A stretch of DNA of 56,285 nt, from the NCBI GenBank assembly GCA_035515475.1, contig DATJBF010000087.1, forward strand, positions 1 to 56,285, given 5' to 3'. Source of the DNA: DATJBF01 sp035515475. GTDB lineage: Bacteria > Verrucomicrobiota > Verrucomicrobiia > Palsa-1439. The number at the start of each line of letters is the position of its first letter. The stretch's first letter is position 1. Below the pieces are notes generated by a model that ran no database searches, had not been told where the DNA came from, and worked only from the letters and a program-made list of their open reading frames with translations. Below are positions 34,904 to 43,807 of this stretch, one piece after another. The translations under genes were made by a program, and so were the position numbers.

Positions 34904-36619
34904 ATGGCCAAGCCGACGATCAACGAAATAAAACCGATCGAGCGAAATCCGGTTCGGGCGCTTTGGCGCTGGGTCGTTTTCGGGCTGGCACTGTTGGCGG
35001 TCCTCTTTCAACTGGGCGCGCGCGGGCTGAACGAGCCGGACGAAGGACGGTACGCGGAGGTGGGACGCGAGATGGCCGTGAGCGGCGACTGGCTGGTGCC
35101 CCGGTGGGACGGCCTCGAGCACTTGTCCAAACCACCCGTCACCTATTGGGCGGTCGCGGCGAGCTTGAAACTCTTCGGCGTGAATGAATTCGCCGCACGC
35201 CTGCCAGCGGCGCTGGCAGCGCTGGGAACGCTGCTGGCGGTGTATCTGCTGGCGCGTAACGCCTGGGGTGAACGCGCAGCGCTCTGGGCCGTGCTGGTGT
35301 TGCTGACCAGCCTCGAGTTTTTCGTTGCGGCCCGGTTGATCACGACCGACATGATTCTAACGTGCTTCGTGACCTGGAGCGTGTGGAGCTTCTGGAACTG
35401 GTATACATCGACTGATCGACGGTGGAGCCGCCTCGGCTGGCTCTACGTCTGGCTCGGCTTGGCCATGGTGACCAAAGGACCGGTCGGCGTGGTGTTGCCC
35501 CTGTTCGCTCTACTGGCCGTGCGCTGGCGCAACCCCCGGCTCCGGCTCCGGCAAATGAGGTGGGGACGCGGCGCCGTGGTTTTTCTGCTGATCGCCGCAC
35601 CCTGGTTCGTCACTCTGGCGTGGCGCGAGCCGAGGCTCTGGCACTACTTCATCGTGCGCGAGGTTTTCGAACGCGTCGCGACAGGCAGACTGGGGCGCAA
35701 CAAGGAGTGGTGGTATTTCCTGCCCGTGATGATGGCTGGAATGTGGCCTTGGACCCCACTGCTGCTCACGTTGCGGCGGTGGCGAGAGGGAACGCTCATC
35801 CAACGAGACTTTGTCCGCCTCTGCATGGGTTGGGCCGGATTGGGACTGGTACTCTTCACCCTCAGTAATTCGAAGCTGCCGACTTACGTTCTGCCGCTTT
35901 ATGCGCCCTTGGCGATGTTGCTGGGGTCGGTGATTGCACGAGCGAAAGATCACGACGATGGTCACGCCGCTGCCGGGACCCGGCGGTACGGCCTGGCGTT
36001 GATCGTCAGCCAGCTTGCCGTCGTGGTGTTGGCCGCCACCATTGGGCACGCGGAGTGCCAGCTGCCATGGCGGGCGGCTGGAGGACTGCTGGGAGTCACG
36101 GTCGTGGGCGGCGTCACCTGTGCCGTGTTGCTCGCCAGGGGCCGCTGTGCAACGGCCGCCATCGCGTTCGCGATGACCGCACTGGCAGTTCTGCTGGCCT
36201 GCGTGATGGTCACCCGCCCGGTGGAACGGTCGCTGGGAGCGCAAACGACCGCGAAATTCTTCGGCGAATGTGTTCGCCGTGAGGACCCTGGGAACAAGTC
36301 ACCGGTGGTTCTTTACAACGCGACCCTGTGCGGACTGCCGTATTATTTGGAGCGACCGGTTCGGCTCTGCCCCTTCCACGCTCCGGACAAGAATCGGGAA
36401 CAGGAACTCGTAGTCGACTTCCGTGGCGGTCCCCCGGCGGAGTCGGTTGCGCTGAAGGAATCGCAGTTCCGGCAATTGTTTGCGGGTCCGCGACGCGTGT
36501 TCGGCGTCACGGCAATTCGCCAGGTCGATCAATTGCGGGCGACCTGGGGCCAGAAATTGTATCTGCTGGAACGAGCCGGTCGATGGGTGCTATTCTCCAA
36601 TCAACCGACATCATCATGA
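34904..36619 (+). CDS. ArnT/PMT-family membrane glycosyltransferase (GT39/GT83-like)
   Basis: 571 residues with about twelve hydrophobic segments. The first periplasmic loop carries LNEPDEGRYAEVGREM, the acidic motif of ArnT-type transferases, followed by GDWLVPRWDGLEHLSKPP, which is also typical. These enzymes move a sugar from undecaprenyl phosphate to lipid A, another lipid or protein on the outer face of the inner membrane. A C-terminal soluble part (about 470-571) follows. The stop overlaps the start of a dolichyl-phosphate-mannose-synthase-like GT2 (ATGA), which could make its lipid-linked donor. Sugar and acceptor are unknown. Confidence 0.85.
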   Translation: MAKPTINEIKPIERNPVRALWRWVVFGLALLAVLFQLGARGLNEPDEGRYAEVGREMAVSGDWLVPRWDGLEHLSKPPVTYWAVAASLKLFGVNEFAARLPAALAALGTLLAVYLLARNAWGERAALWAVLVLLTSLEFFVAARLITTDMILTCFVTWSVWSFWNWYTSTDRRWSRLGWLYVWLGLAMVTKGPVGVVLPLFALLAVRWRNPRLRLRQMRWGRGAVVFLLIAAPWFVTLAWREPRLWHYFIVREVFERVATGRLGRNKEWWYFLPVMMAGMWPWTPLLLTLRRWREGTLIQRDFVRLCMGWAGLGLVLFTLSNSKLPTYVLPLYAPLAMLLGSVIARAKDHDDGHAAAGTRRYGLALIVSQLAVVVLAATIGHAECQLPWRAAGGLLGVTVVGGVTCAVLLARGRCATAAIAFAMTALAVLLACVMVTRPVERSLGAQTTAKFFGECVRREDPGNKSPVVLYNATLCGLPYYLERPVRLCPFHAPDKNREQELVVDFRGGPPAESVALKESQFRQLFAGPRRVFGVTAIRQVDQLRATWGQKLYLLERAGRWVLFSNQPTSS

Positions 36620-37347
36620 CGGCCCGACCCGAAATCAGCGTGATTGCCCCCTGCCATAACGAACGGGAGAACCTGCGTCCGCTCGTCGAGGCGGTTCGCG
36701 GCGCGCTCAATCCGTTGGGATCGACTTACGAGATCGTGCTGGTTGACGACGGCAGTCGCGACCAAAGCTGGCCGGTGCTGCAAGAACTGGGACGCGCCGA
36801 CCAGCGGGTGCGGTCGTTGCGGTTCGCGGTCAATTGCGGCCAGTCCGCGGCCCTGTGGGCCGGCATCCAGGCGGCGCGCGGCCAGATTCTCGTGACTCTG
36901 GACGCGGATCTGCAAAACCCGCCGTCGGAGATTCCCCGGCTGCTGGAAGCATTGAAGGACGCCGACTGCGTGTGTGGGAGCCGCGTCGCCGCGCGCGTTC
37001 AAGGCGACCACTGGTTGCGGCGAGCATCGTCGCAAATCGCCAACTCGATCCGGAACAAGGTCTCGGGCGAAACGATCAGCGACGCCGGGTGTTGTTTCCG
37101 CGCGTTTCGCCGGGAGTGCGTCGCCCACGTGAAGTTTTTCCGGGGCGCCCACCGTTTCTTGCCGACGCTGATCAAACTGGACGGGTATCGCGTCAGCGAA
37201 ATCCCGGTGCGCCACAATCTGCGTCGGATGGGCCGGTCGCACTACGGGATTTGGAACCGCGTATTCAAAACGTCGGCGGATCTGCTGGCCGTGCGTTGGA
37301 TGAAAACGCGGACGTTACGGTACCGAGTTGGCGAAACCATCAACTAA
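36616..37347 (+). CDS. Family 2 glycosyltransferase, polyprenyl-phosphate sugar synthase type
   Basis: 243 residues from the ATG at 36616, overlapping the preceding stop by 4 bp. GT-A motifs: ISVIAPCHNERENL, VLVDDGSRDQSW, LDADLQNPPSEIP (DxD) and SDAGCCFRAFRRE. It resembles the DPM1/ArnC group but ends at residue 243 without the two C-terminal membrane helices of ArnC, so it would be membrane-associated at most. The likely reaction is transfer of a hexose from a nucleotide sugar to undecaprenyl phosphate, feeding the transferase encoded just upstream. Confidence 0.88.
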   Translation: MTARPEISVIAPCHNERENLRPLVEAVRGALNPLGSTYEIVLVDDGSRDQSWPVLQELGRADQRVRSLRFAVNCGQSAALWAGIQAARGQILVTLDADLQNPPSEIPRLLEALKDADCVCGSRVAARVQGDHWLRRASSQIANSIRNKVSGETISDAGCCFRAFRRECVAHVKFFRGAHRFLPTLIKLDGYRVSEIPVRHNLRRMGRSHYGIWNRVFKTSADLLAVRWMKTRTLRYRVGETIN

Positions 37348-37357
37348 ACAGACAATC

Positions 37358-38854
37358 ATGCGCCCCCTGTCCCTGCTGCTGGTTTCGCTCTCCGTTCTCG
37401 CGAGTCATGTCGCCAGCCTCCACGCTGCGCCAGCCGCTACCACCAGGGCCGAACACGTCGTGGTCGTGGTCTGGGACGGTTTGCGGCCCGATTCGGTCAG
37501 CGAGTCGAGCACGCCGACCCTTTACCAGTTGGCCCGCGACGGCGTGTTTTTCCAGAACCATCACGCGGCCTATCTCAGTTCAACGGAGGTCAACGGGGCG
37601 ACCATGGCCACGGGCGCCTATCCCAATCGCACGGGCATCCTTGGCAATCGCGAGTACCGTCCGGCGATCGACCCGCACAAGCCCATCGAAACCGGGTCTC
37701 CGGCGACCATCACGAAAGGAGACGAAGTCAGCGGTGGACACTATTTGCTCCTGCCGACACTCCCCGAAACTCTGCGAGGGGCGGGACGCAAGGTGGTGAT
37801 CGCGGGCACGAAACCCATCGCTGTCCTCTATGACCGGCTCCATCGCGAGCAGATTACTCAACCGAATGACGAGCACCCCCAGACGCCGAACACCGATTTG
37901 GATGCCGCCACGACGCAGGCACTCATCGGGTCACGATGGAAGGACGGCGTCCCCGCCTATTCGCTGCTTTGGCTGAGTGAGCCGGACCTGGCGCAGCACA
38001 TCACCGGCCCCGGCTCGCCGGCCTCACTCCAGGCGCTCAAGGGTGCAGACGCCAATCTCGCCCGCGTGCTGCGGGAACTCGACAAGCGCGGCGTCCGCAA
38101 CCAGACCGACGTATTTGTCGTTTCTGACCACGGGTTCTCGACCATCACGCGCGCCGTCGACGTCGCCGCCGAACTGAAAAAGGCCGGGTTCAGTGCCGTT
38201 CGCGAAGTCAAAGAACCGGCTGCCGCCGGCGACGTCCTGGTCGTCGGCAACGGGGGTTCGGTGTTGCTGTACGTCACGGGGAAAGAGAAATCACGGACGC
38301 AGCAACTCGTTCGGTTCCTCCAGAAACAGGATTGGACCGGCGTGGTTTTCACGCGTGAGTCGATGACCGGCACTTTCACGCTCGATCAAGTCCGCATCAA
38401 CACGCCAACCGCGCCCGACATCGTCGTCGCGCTGCGATGGTGGCCCGGCAAGAGCGCCACGGGCATGCCCGGTCTCATCGTCAATGAAGGCAACGCCCGC
38501 GATCCCGGCCAAGGCGCTCACGCCAGCCTCAGCCCGTTCGACATGCGGGCGACCCTCGTGGCGGCCGGCCCCGATTTCCGCCGCGGAATGGTCGACCAAT
38601 TGCCCTCGGGCAACGCCGATCTCGTGCCCACCATCCTGCACATCCTCGGCATCGAGCCTCCCCAACCACTCGACGGACGCGTGCTCGCCGAAGCGCTGGT
38701 CGCCGGCACCGCAACTTTTCCCGCGGTCGAACTGCAGACGCTCGAAGCCAGCTGCGAACTGGGCGAGGTCGTTTGGCATCAGTACCTGCGGACGACCTCG
38801 TTCGCCCACGCGATTTATTTCGACGAAGGCAATGGCTACGTGACGCCGAAGTGA
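37358..38854 (+). CDS. Secreted alkaline-phosphatase-superfamily phosphodiesterase-like protein
   Basis: 498 residues from the ATG at 37358, which opens a signal peptide (MRPLSLLLVSLSVLASHVAS); an in-frame TTG at 37328 is less likely. VVVVWDGLRPDSV gives the first metal Asp of the nucleotide pyrophosphatase/phosphodiesterase group, SSTEVNGATMATG the nucleophile region (Thr/Ser), and VVSDHGFSTI the metal Asp-His pair; later GQGAHASLSP supplies another His. A two-metal periplasmic phosphodiesterase or sulfatase-like hydrolase is expected, substrate unknown. It follows the GT pair by 10 bp and could act on the same glycan or lipid. Confidence 0.82.
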   Translation: MRPLSLLLVSLSVLASHVASLHAAPAATTRAEHVVVVVWDGLRPDSVSESSTPTLYQLARDGVFFQNHHAAYLSSTEVNGATMATGAYPNRTGILGNREYRPAIDPHKPIETGSPATITKGDEVSGGHYLLLPTLPETLRGAGRKVVIAGTKPIAVLYDRLHREQITQPNDEHPQTPNTDLDAATTQALIGSRWKDGVPAYSLLWLSEPDLAQHITGPGSPASLQALKGADANLARVLRELDKRGVRNQTDVFVVSDHGFSTITRAVDVAAELKKAGFSAVREVKEPAAAGDVLVVGNGGSVLLYVTGKEKSRTQQLVRFLQKQDWTGVVFTRESMTGTFTLDQVRINTPTAPDIVVALRWWPGKSATGMPGLIVNEGNARDPGQGAHASLSPFDMRATLVAAGPDFRRGMVDQLPSGNADLVPTILHILGIEPPQPLDGRVLAEALVAGTATFPAVELQTLEASCELGEVVWHQYLRTTSFAHAIYFDEGNGYVTPK

Positions 38855-38877
38855 GCCGTGAGACGGAGACGGACCGC

Positions 38878-38903
38878 CCCACCTGCTCCCGGTGGGTTAT
38901 TCT
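38878..38903 (+). terminator. Possible Rho-independent terminator after the phosphodiesterase gene
   Basis: CCCACC (38878-38883), a 7-nt loop, GGTGGG (38891-38896) and then TTATTCT. The stem is good, the T-run weak. It fits the end of the GT operon, before smc. Confidence 0.4.
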
Positions 38904-39006
38904 CAAGTTGTTCACCGTGGATTTGTGGCCGTAACCCCTTGGTTTTTGCTTGCGTTCGTGAATAAGACCGCTATTGTTGCCGCCAAAGAAAGGGGTGGGG
39001 ACCCTT

Positions 39007-42000
39007 ATGTACCTGAAGAGCCTTCAGCTCATTGGCTTTAAGTCGTTTGCTGAGAAGACGACGCTTGAGTTCTTGCCGGGCGTGACCGCCATTGTCGGCC
39101 CGAACGGCTGCGGTAAATCCAACATCGCCGACGCCATTCGCTGGGTGCTGGGCGAACAATCCGCTAAGATGTTGCGCGGCAGCGAGATGGCCGATGTCAT
39201 TTTCAGCGGTACGGACGGCCGCCGGCCCATCAATCTCGCCGAGGTCCATATGACCTTCGCCGAGGTTGACCCGACCTTGCTGTCGTTGCCCGGCGTCAAC
39301 CTCGATTTCAGCGAGGTCACCATCACACGCCGCGTCCACCGCGACGGCAACGGCGAATACTTCATCAACAAGACTCCCTGCCGTCTCCGCGACATCCAGA
39401 GCCTGTTCATGGACACGGGCATTGGGCGGTCGAGTTATTCGCTGATGGCCCAAGGACAGATCGACCAGATTCTCAGCGCCCATCCCGAAGACCGCCGCAT
39501 GATCTTCGAGGAAGCCGCCGGCATCAACAAGTACAAGCACCAAAAGAAGGAAGCCCTGCGCAAGCTGGAATACACCGAAGCCAACCTCGTCCGGATCACC
39601 GACATCATCAAGGAGGTCAAACGCCAGATCATCTCGCTGCAGCGTCAAGCCGGCAAGGCACGCCGCTACAAGGAACTCTTCGACCAACTCAAGGCGCTCG
39701 ACACGCGGTTGGCCCGTCACAAGTTCGACCTGCTCCACTCTGAAATCTCAAATCTGGAATCACAAATTGCCGGGTTTGCCACCCGGTCCGACGAGTTCGC
39801 CGCGCAGATCACCGGTCACGAGTCACAGGTCACTGATCTCCGTCGTTCCCTCAGTGAGATCGACCGCGCCATCAACGAGGCCGTCAACCGCGACCACGAC
39901 CTCAAGAGCGAGGCCGACCGCCACCAGCAGCGCATCGGCTCCAATACCGAGCGCATCGCCGAGTTCGAGCAGCTCATCGCCAACCACCACCGCGAGACCG
40001 CCGCGTCGGAAGAGAAGATCCACATCCAGGAACAAGAGCTGACCCGTCTCAACGCCGAGTTCGCAGAGATCGACTCCGTCCTTGCCGCCGAACAGGCGAA
40101 ACTCCGCGGCCAGCAAAATGCCCTGGCCACGCTCGATGCCGACCTCTCGAAAAAGACCGCCGCGGCCAACGACGCGAAGTCGGCGCTGATTGATTTGGAG
40201 AGCGACGCGACCCGCCACCGCAACGAAGTCGCCGCACTCGACCAGAAAAAGAAATACGACGTCATCCGCGCCGAACGCCTCTCGACCGAGCGGTCGCAGA
40301 TCGAGGAACAACGACACGCGCTCCAGCAGCGGGTCGATACCTACAACAATGGGTTGACCGAGTTGCGCGGCGCCGTCAAATCACTCCGCGCCGCACTGGA
40401 GAGACGGCAGTCGGAACTCGCCGCCTGTGCGCGCGACCTCCTGACCGCCACGGAACGCCATCATACCTCCGTAACTGATGGATCGCGGAAACGGTCGCGG
40501 CTGGAAGTGTTGCGGCAGTTTTTCGGAACCGCGGAGGGTTCCGCCACGCTTGGAAGCATTCTGGAGGTCAAACCGGAATACGGCAGCGCCATCGCCGCCG
40601 CGCTCAGTCACCGACTGCACACGGTTCTCGCTGATGACTTGGATTCCGCCCGTGCGTTGCTCGCCAGCCCCGAAACGGGGTTCGGCACAGGCGGACTGAA
40701 AAGCTTGTCCGTCGCCGCCGCGAATCTGGCGGCCCATCACCCAGCACCCGTCGCCCGTCCAGCCGAAGCGCAGTCCGCCTCGGATGTCGTCAAAATCCGG
40801 GACGCGCGGTTCGAGCCGCTCGTGCGCTCGCTCCTGGTCAACGTGGTCATTGTCGACGATCTGGACGCCGCGCTGGCGCTTCGGGCAACCCATCCGCAAC
40901 TTCCCGTAGCCACGCGGCGCGGGGAATTCGTGGACGAACACGGCATCCTCAGCGCGGTTTCGACGAGCGACATGCGCGAGATCGGCACGCTCGCGGAAGA
41001 AGTTGCGCGGCTGGAACGTGAGGCCGAGGATCACGCCACCGCGAAGGAGCAGTTGGAGCAAAAACAGGCGACGCTCGACCGCGAACTCGCCGCGTTGCGC
41101 GACGATCTCCATGCGAAAGAACTGGCCCTGGCCGCGAAAGAAGGCGAGTTGAACACGCTGGCGACTGAGGACCGCGATCTCGACAGCAAGGTGCATACGG
41201 TCATCTTCGAATTGCGGGGGATCGAGCAGCAGAACACCGAGGAGACACACCGGCGTGCTGAGATCCTCGCCGCGTTGCGCGACGCTGAGACCCGGGCCGC
41301 GCAGTTGCAGCAACAGATCGGCGCGGCCCAGCGGGCCGTAGACGAACTGCACGCGCGGCGGGAACAGATGACGCAGCAGCTCACGGAGTTGCGCGTCAGC
41401 GTCGGCGGCATCGAGCACAAACGCAAGGCCATCGAGGCGCAACGCGGACCAATCGCCGCCCGCGTGCGCGACCTGCGCGAACGCATCCAGACCTGCGCGA
41501 CCGAGGCCACCAGTCAGTCGGCAAAGATCGAGCAGCTCCGGGCTGAGATCGTGGAATCGGAACAACGGATCGGCGAGTTGGCGACCGTGCGCGAGCAATC
41601 GCAGCAACGGCTGGGCGGTTTGCAGCATCAACGCGCCGAAGTGGCCACCGGTATCGAGCACGCCGAGCAGGAGTTGCGAGCGCTGCGCAAACAGGCCAGC
41701 GAAGCGCAGGAACAAAAGTCCGCGCTCGATTTGCAGCTCGCTCAGAAACGAATGGAAAGCCAGAACCTCAAGGACCGCGTCTGGCAGAAGTATCAGGTCA
41801 ACGTCGAGGACGTGCGGGCCGACGTGATGACGATCACGGTGGCCGACCGCGGCCCCGCGGTGCGCGAGCAGGTCCCGTTGCCGACCGATTGGGACGCCAT
41901 CGAACAGCAGGTCGCCGAGATGCAGTCGCGGCTCGACGCGATGGGCCCGGTCAACGTCGAGGCCATCCACGAGTACGATGAACTCGAGCAGCGCTTCAAG

Positions 42001-42891
42001 TTCCTGTCGCAACAGCACGAGGATCTGGTCAAAGCGAAGGATCAGCTTCTGCACGTCATCGCGAAGATCAACGCGACGACGAAGCAATTGTTCAGCGAGA
42101 CCTTCGAGAAGGTGCGCGAGAATTTCCAGTCGATGTTTGCCGAGTTGTTCGGCGGCGGCAAGGCCAACCTGATCCTGCTCGACGAGAACGATCCACTCGA
42201 AAGCGGGATCGAGATCGTCGCCAAACCGCCGGGGAAACAACTGCAGAGCATCACCCTGCTCAGCGGCGGCGAGAAAGCCCTGACCGCCACGGCGCTGCTG
42301 TTCGCCATCTACATGGTCAAACCGTCGCCGTTCTGCGTGCTCGATGAGTTGGATGCGCCGCTGGACGAATCCAATATCAACCGGTTCGTCCGGATCCTGC
42401 AGCGGTTCATCACCCAAAGCCAATTCGTCATCATCACCCACAACAAACGCACCATCGGCATGGCCGACGCCCTCTACGGCATCACCATGGAAGAGCACGG
42501 TGTGTCGAAGGTCGTCAGCGTCAAGTTCAGTCCGCGCGAGGAGACGGAACGCCGACAACTCGAAAAAGCGCGCGAAGAACAGGAAGAACGCATCGATGGG
42601 TCCGCCTCCGCCCCGAACACTCTCGGGCCTACGGCGGACAAGGCGGTCTTCGGGCCGATGCCACACGAAGAACCGCTTACGAACGACTTGCTCAGTCAGA
42701 AAGAGCAAACCATCGCGCCGATCACCGACACGTCGCCGATTACCGCGCCCGAGCCGACGCTGGGCCAACCCGCGCCCGACCACATCAAGGCCGAGGTGGA
42801 AGCCGCCGTCGCCGCCGCCGAAGAAGTCAGCGAGTCGGTAGAGCAAACCGTCGCCGAAGCCAGCGAGATGACCCCCGAGAAGACGGCGTAG
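39007..42891 (+). CDS. smc: Chromosome segregation protein SMC
   Basis: 1294 residues. The ATG at 39007 (MYLKSLQLIGFKSFAEKT) follows a GGGGTGGGGA site; an upstream TTG is rejected. Walker A GPNGCGKSN (about 31-39); a Q-loop region; a long coiled coil; a hinge at about 505-620 (TLGSILEVKPEYGSAI); a returning coil; the ABC signature LLSGGEKALTATALL (about 1084) and Walker B FCVLDELDAPLDE (about 1109). SMC dimers with ScpAB extrude DNA loops; scpA and scpB are not nearby. Two unusual points are a Pro/Ala insert in the hinge region (HHPAPVARPAEAQSAS) and about 100 extra acidic, Pro/Glu-rich residues after the head domain, longer than most bacterial SMCs. Confidence 0.96.
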   Translation: MYLKSLQLIGFKSFAEKTTLEFLPGVTAIVGPNGCGKSNIADAIRWVLGEQSAKMLRGSEMADVIFSGTDGRRPINLAEVHMTFAEVDPTLLSLPGVNLDFSEVTITRRVHRDGNGEYFINKTPCRLRDIQSLFMDTGIGRSSYSLMAQGQIDQILSAHPEDRRMIFEEAAGINKYKHQKKEALRKLEYTEANLVRITDIIKEVKRQIISLQRQAGKARRYKELFDQLKALDTRLARHKFDLLHSEISNLESQIAGFATRSDEFAAQITGHESQVTDLRRSLSEIDRAINEAVNRDHDLKSEADRHQQRIGSNTERIAEFEQLIANHHRETAASEEKIHIQEQELTRLNAEFAEIDSVLAAEQAKLRGQQNALATLDADLSKKTAAANDAKSALIDLESDATRHRNEVAALDQKKKYDVIRAERLSTERSQIEEQRHALQQRVDTYNNGLTELRGAVKSLRAALERRQSELAACARDLLTATERHHTSVTDGSRKRSRLEVLRQFFGTAEGSATLGSILEVKPEYGSAIAAALSHRLHTVLADDLDSARALLASPETGFGTGGLKSLSVAAANLAAHHPAPVARPAEAQSASDVVKIRDARFEPLVRSLLVNVVIVDDLDAALALRATHPQLPVATRRGEFVDEHGILSAVSTSDMREIGTLAEEVARLEREAEDHATAKEQLEQKQATLDRELAALRDDLHAKELALAAKEGELNTLATEDRDLDSKVHTVIFELRGIEQQNTEETHRRAEILAALRDAETRAAQLQQQIGAAQRAVDELHARREQMTQQLTELRVSVGGIEHKRKAIEAQRGPIAARVRDLRERIQTCATEATSQSAKIEQLRAEIVESEQRIGELATVREQSQQRLGGLQHQRAEVATGIEHAEQELRALRKQASEAQEQKSALDLQLAQKRMESQNLKDRVWQKYQVNVEDVRADVMTITVADRGPAVREQVPLPTDWDAIEQQVAEMQSRLDAMGPVNVEAIHEYDELEQRFKFLSQQHEDLVKAKDQLLHVIAKINATTKQLFSETFEKVRENFQSMFAELFGGGKANLILLDENDPLESGIEIVAKPPGKQLQSITLLSGGEKALTATALLFAIYMVKPSPFCVLDELDAPLDESNINRFVRILQRFITQSQFVIITHNKRTIGMADALYGITMEEHGVSKVVSVKFSPREETERRQLEKAREEQEERIDGSASAPNTLGPTADKAVFGPMPHEEPLTNDLLSQKEQTIAPITDTSPITAPEPTLGQPAPDHIKAEVEAAVAAAEEVSESVEQTVAEASEMTPEKTA

Positions 42892-42921
42892 GATTTGTCC
42901 GGAAAGCTGCTTCCGGAGGCC

Positions 42922-43015
42922 TGTCATTCTGAGCGGAGCGAAGAATCTCTCGTCTTCCGATGAGAGACCCCTCGACCCGTTCGACGGGCTCAGGGCAAGC
43001 AAGCTCGGGGTGACA
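42922..43015. mobile_element. MITE/REP-like element between smc and the uracil-DNA glycosylase gene
   Basis: 94 bp bounded by TGTCATTCTGAGC and GCTCGGGGTGACA, imperfect terminal inverted repeats matching at 10 of 13 positions. An internal hairpin is formed by CCCGTTCGACGGG. The end sequence TCATTCTGAGCG...GAAGAATCTC is of a type found dispersed in many bacterial genomes. It has no coding capacity, so it would need a transposase in trans. Confidence 0.6.
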
Positions 43016-43046
43016 ACCCCAAGCTCGCCGTGCTATAAGCCCCTCC

Positions 43047-43694
43047 ATGCCCGTCGAGTTCGATTTGTTTGATTCGGCGTACAACGACGTGCTGGCGGCA
43101 GCGAGCTACGCGGAGTTCCGCCAACGGCTTACGTCCTACAACTGCCAGAAATGTCCGCGCGGCAAAGCCCGCAACCACATCGTGCTCGACCGCGGCAATC
43201 CCAACTCGAAAATCCTCATCGTCAGCGAACGGCCGGGCGACAACGAAGACATTCGCGGCGAAGCGTTCGTCGGGCGTTCGGGCGAGTTGCTCGACAAGAT
43301 CATGGCCAGCATCGGGCTCGACACCAACCGCGACCTGCTCATCGTTAACGTCGTCAAATGCAAGGCCGAAATCGACCGCGCGCCGACCACGCCCGAAGTT
43401 GAGGCGTGCTTCCCGTATTTGCGCCGGCAGATCGAGCTGATGAAACCGAAGGTCACCCTGCTCCTGGGTGCCGTCGCGCTGAAATACTTGGTCAAGGGTC
43501 GTGGCGACGAGTTCTCAATGGAACAGGAGGCCGGGCATCTCTTCACCGCGCCGGATTATCCCGGTATCCATTTCATGGTGCTGTATCATCCGGCTTTTCT
43601 GCTACGTGACCCGACGAAGAAAGCTATCATGTGGGAACACGTCAAGAAGCTTCGCGCATTCCTCGACGAGCACGGCTGGATGCCGAAGAGCTGA
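43047..43694 (+). CDS. Uracil-DNA glycosylase, family 4-type (iron-sulfur)
   Basis: 215 residues. It carries CQKCPRGKARN (two Cys), KILIVSERPGDNEDIRGEAFVGRSG (the motif that activates water and binds the base), VVKC and EVEACFPYL (third and fourth Cys, for the 4Fe-4S cluster), LLLGAVALKYLVKG and the end motif VLYHPAFLLRDP. The classic GEAPG reads SERPG here. It removes uracil from deaminated DNA, starting base excision repair. It sits between a MITE-like element and an inverted repeat, probably as a single gene. Confidence 0.88.
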   Translation: MPVEFDLFDSAYNDVLAAASYAEFRQRLTSYNCQKCPRGKARNHIVLDRGNPNSKILIVSERPGDNEDIRGEAFVGRSGELLDKIMASIGLDTNRDLLIVNVVKCKAEIDRAPTTPEVEACFPYLRRQIELMKPKVTLLLGAVALKYLVKGRGDEFSMEQEAGHLFTAPDYPGIHFMVLYHPAFLLRDPTKKAIMWEHVKKLRAFLDEHGWMPKS

Positions 43695-43752
43695 CCGCGG
43701 ATCACGCGGATGGCGCGGATGTATCTGCGTTATCCGCGGAATCCGCGGTTGA
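43692..43752. repeat. Imperfect inverted repeat downstream of the uracil-DNA glycosylase gene
   Basis: TGACCGCGGATCACGCGGAT (43692-43711) and ATCCGCGGAATCCGCGG...TTGA (43732-43752) are near reverse complements. The first arm includes the gene's stop codon. It is a CGCGGAT-rich repeat of REP type and may fold at the mRNA 3' end. Confidence 0.5.
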
Positions 43753-43807
43753 CGCTTGTCGGTCAAATTGCCTTGCTCCATTGCGCCGTCGCGGCTACAA
43801 CCGCGCC

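Noticed and set aside
40381..43002. Very long open frame (873 codons) antisense to smc
   Set aside because: It mirrors the high-GC coding frame of smc on the other strand and has no recognisable domain; SMC is unmistakable.
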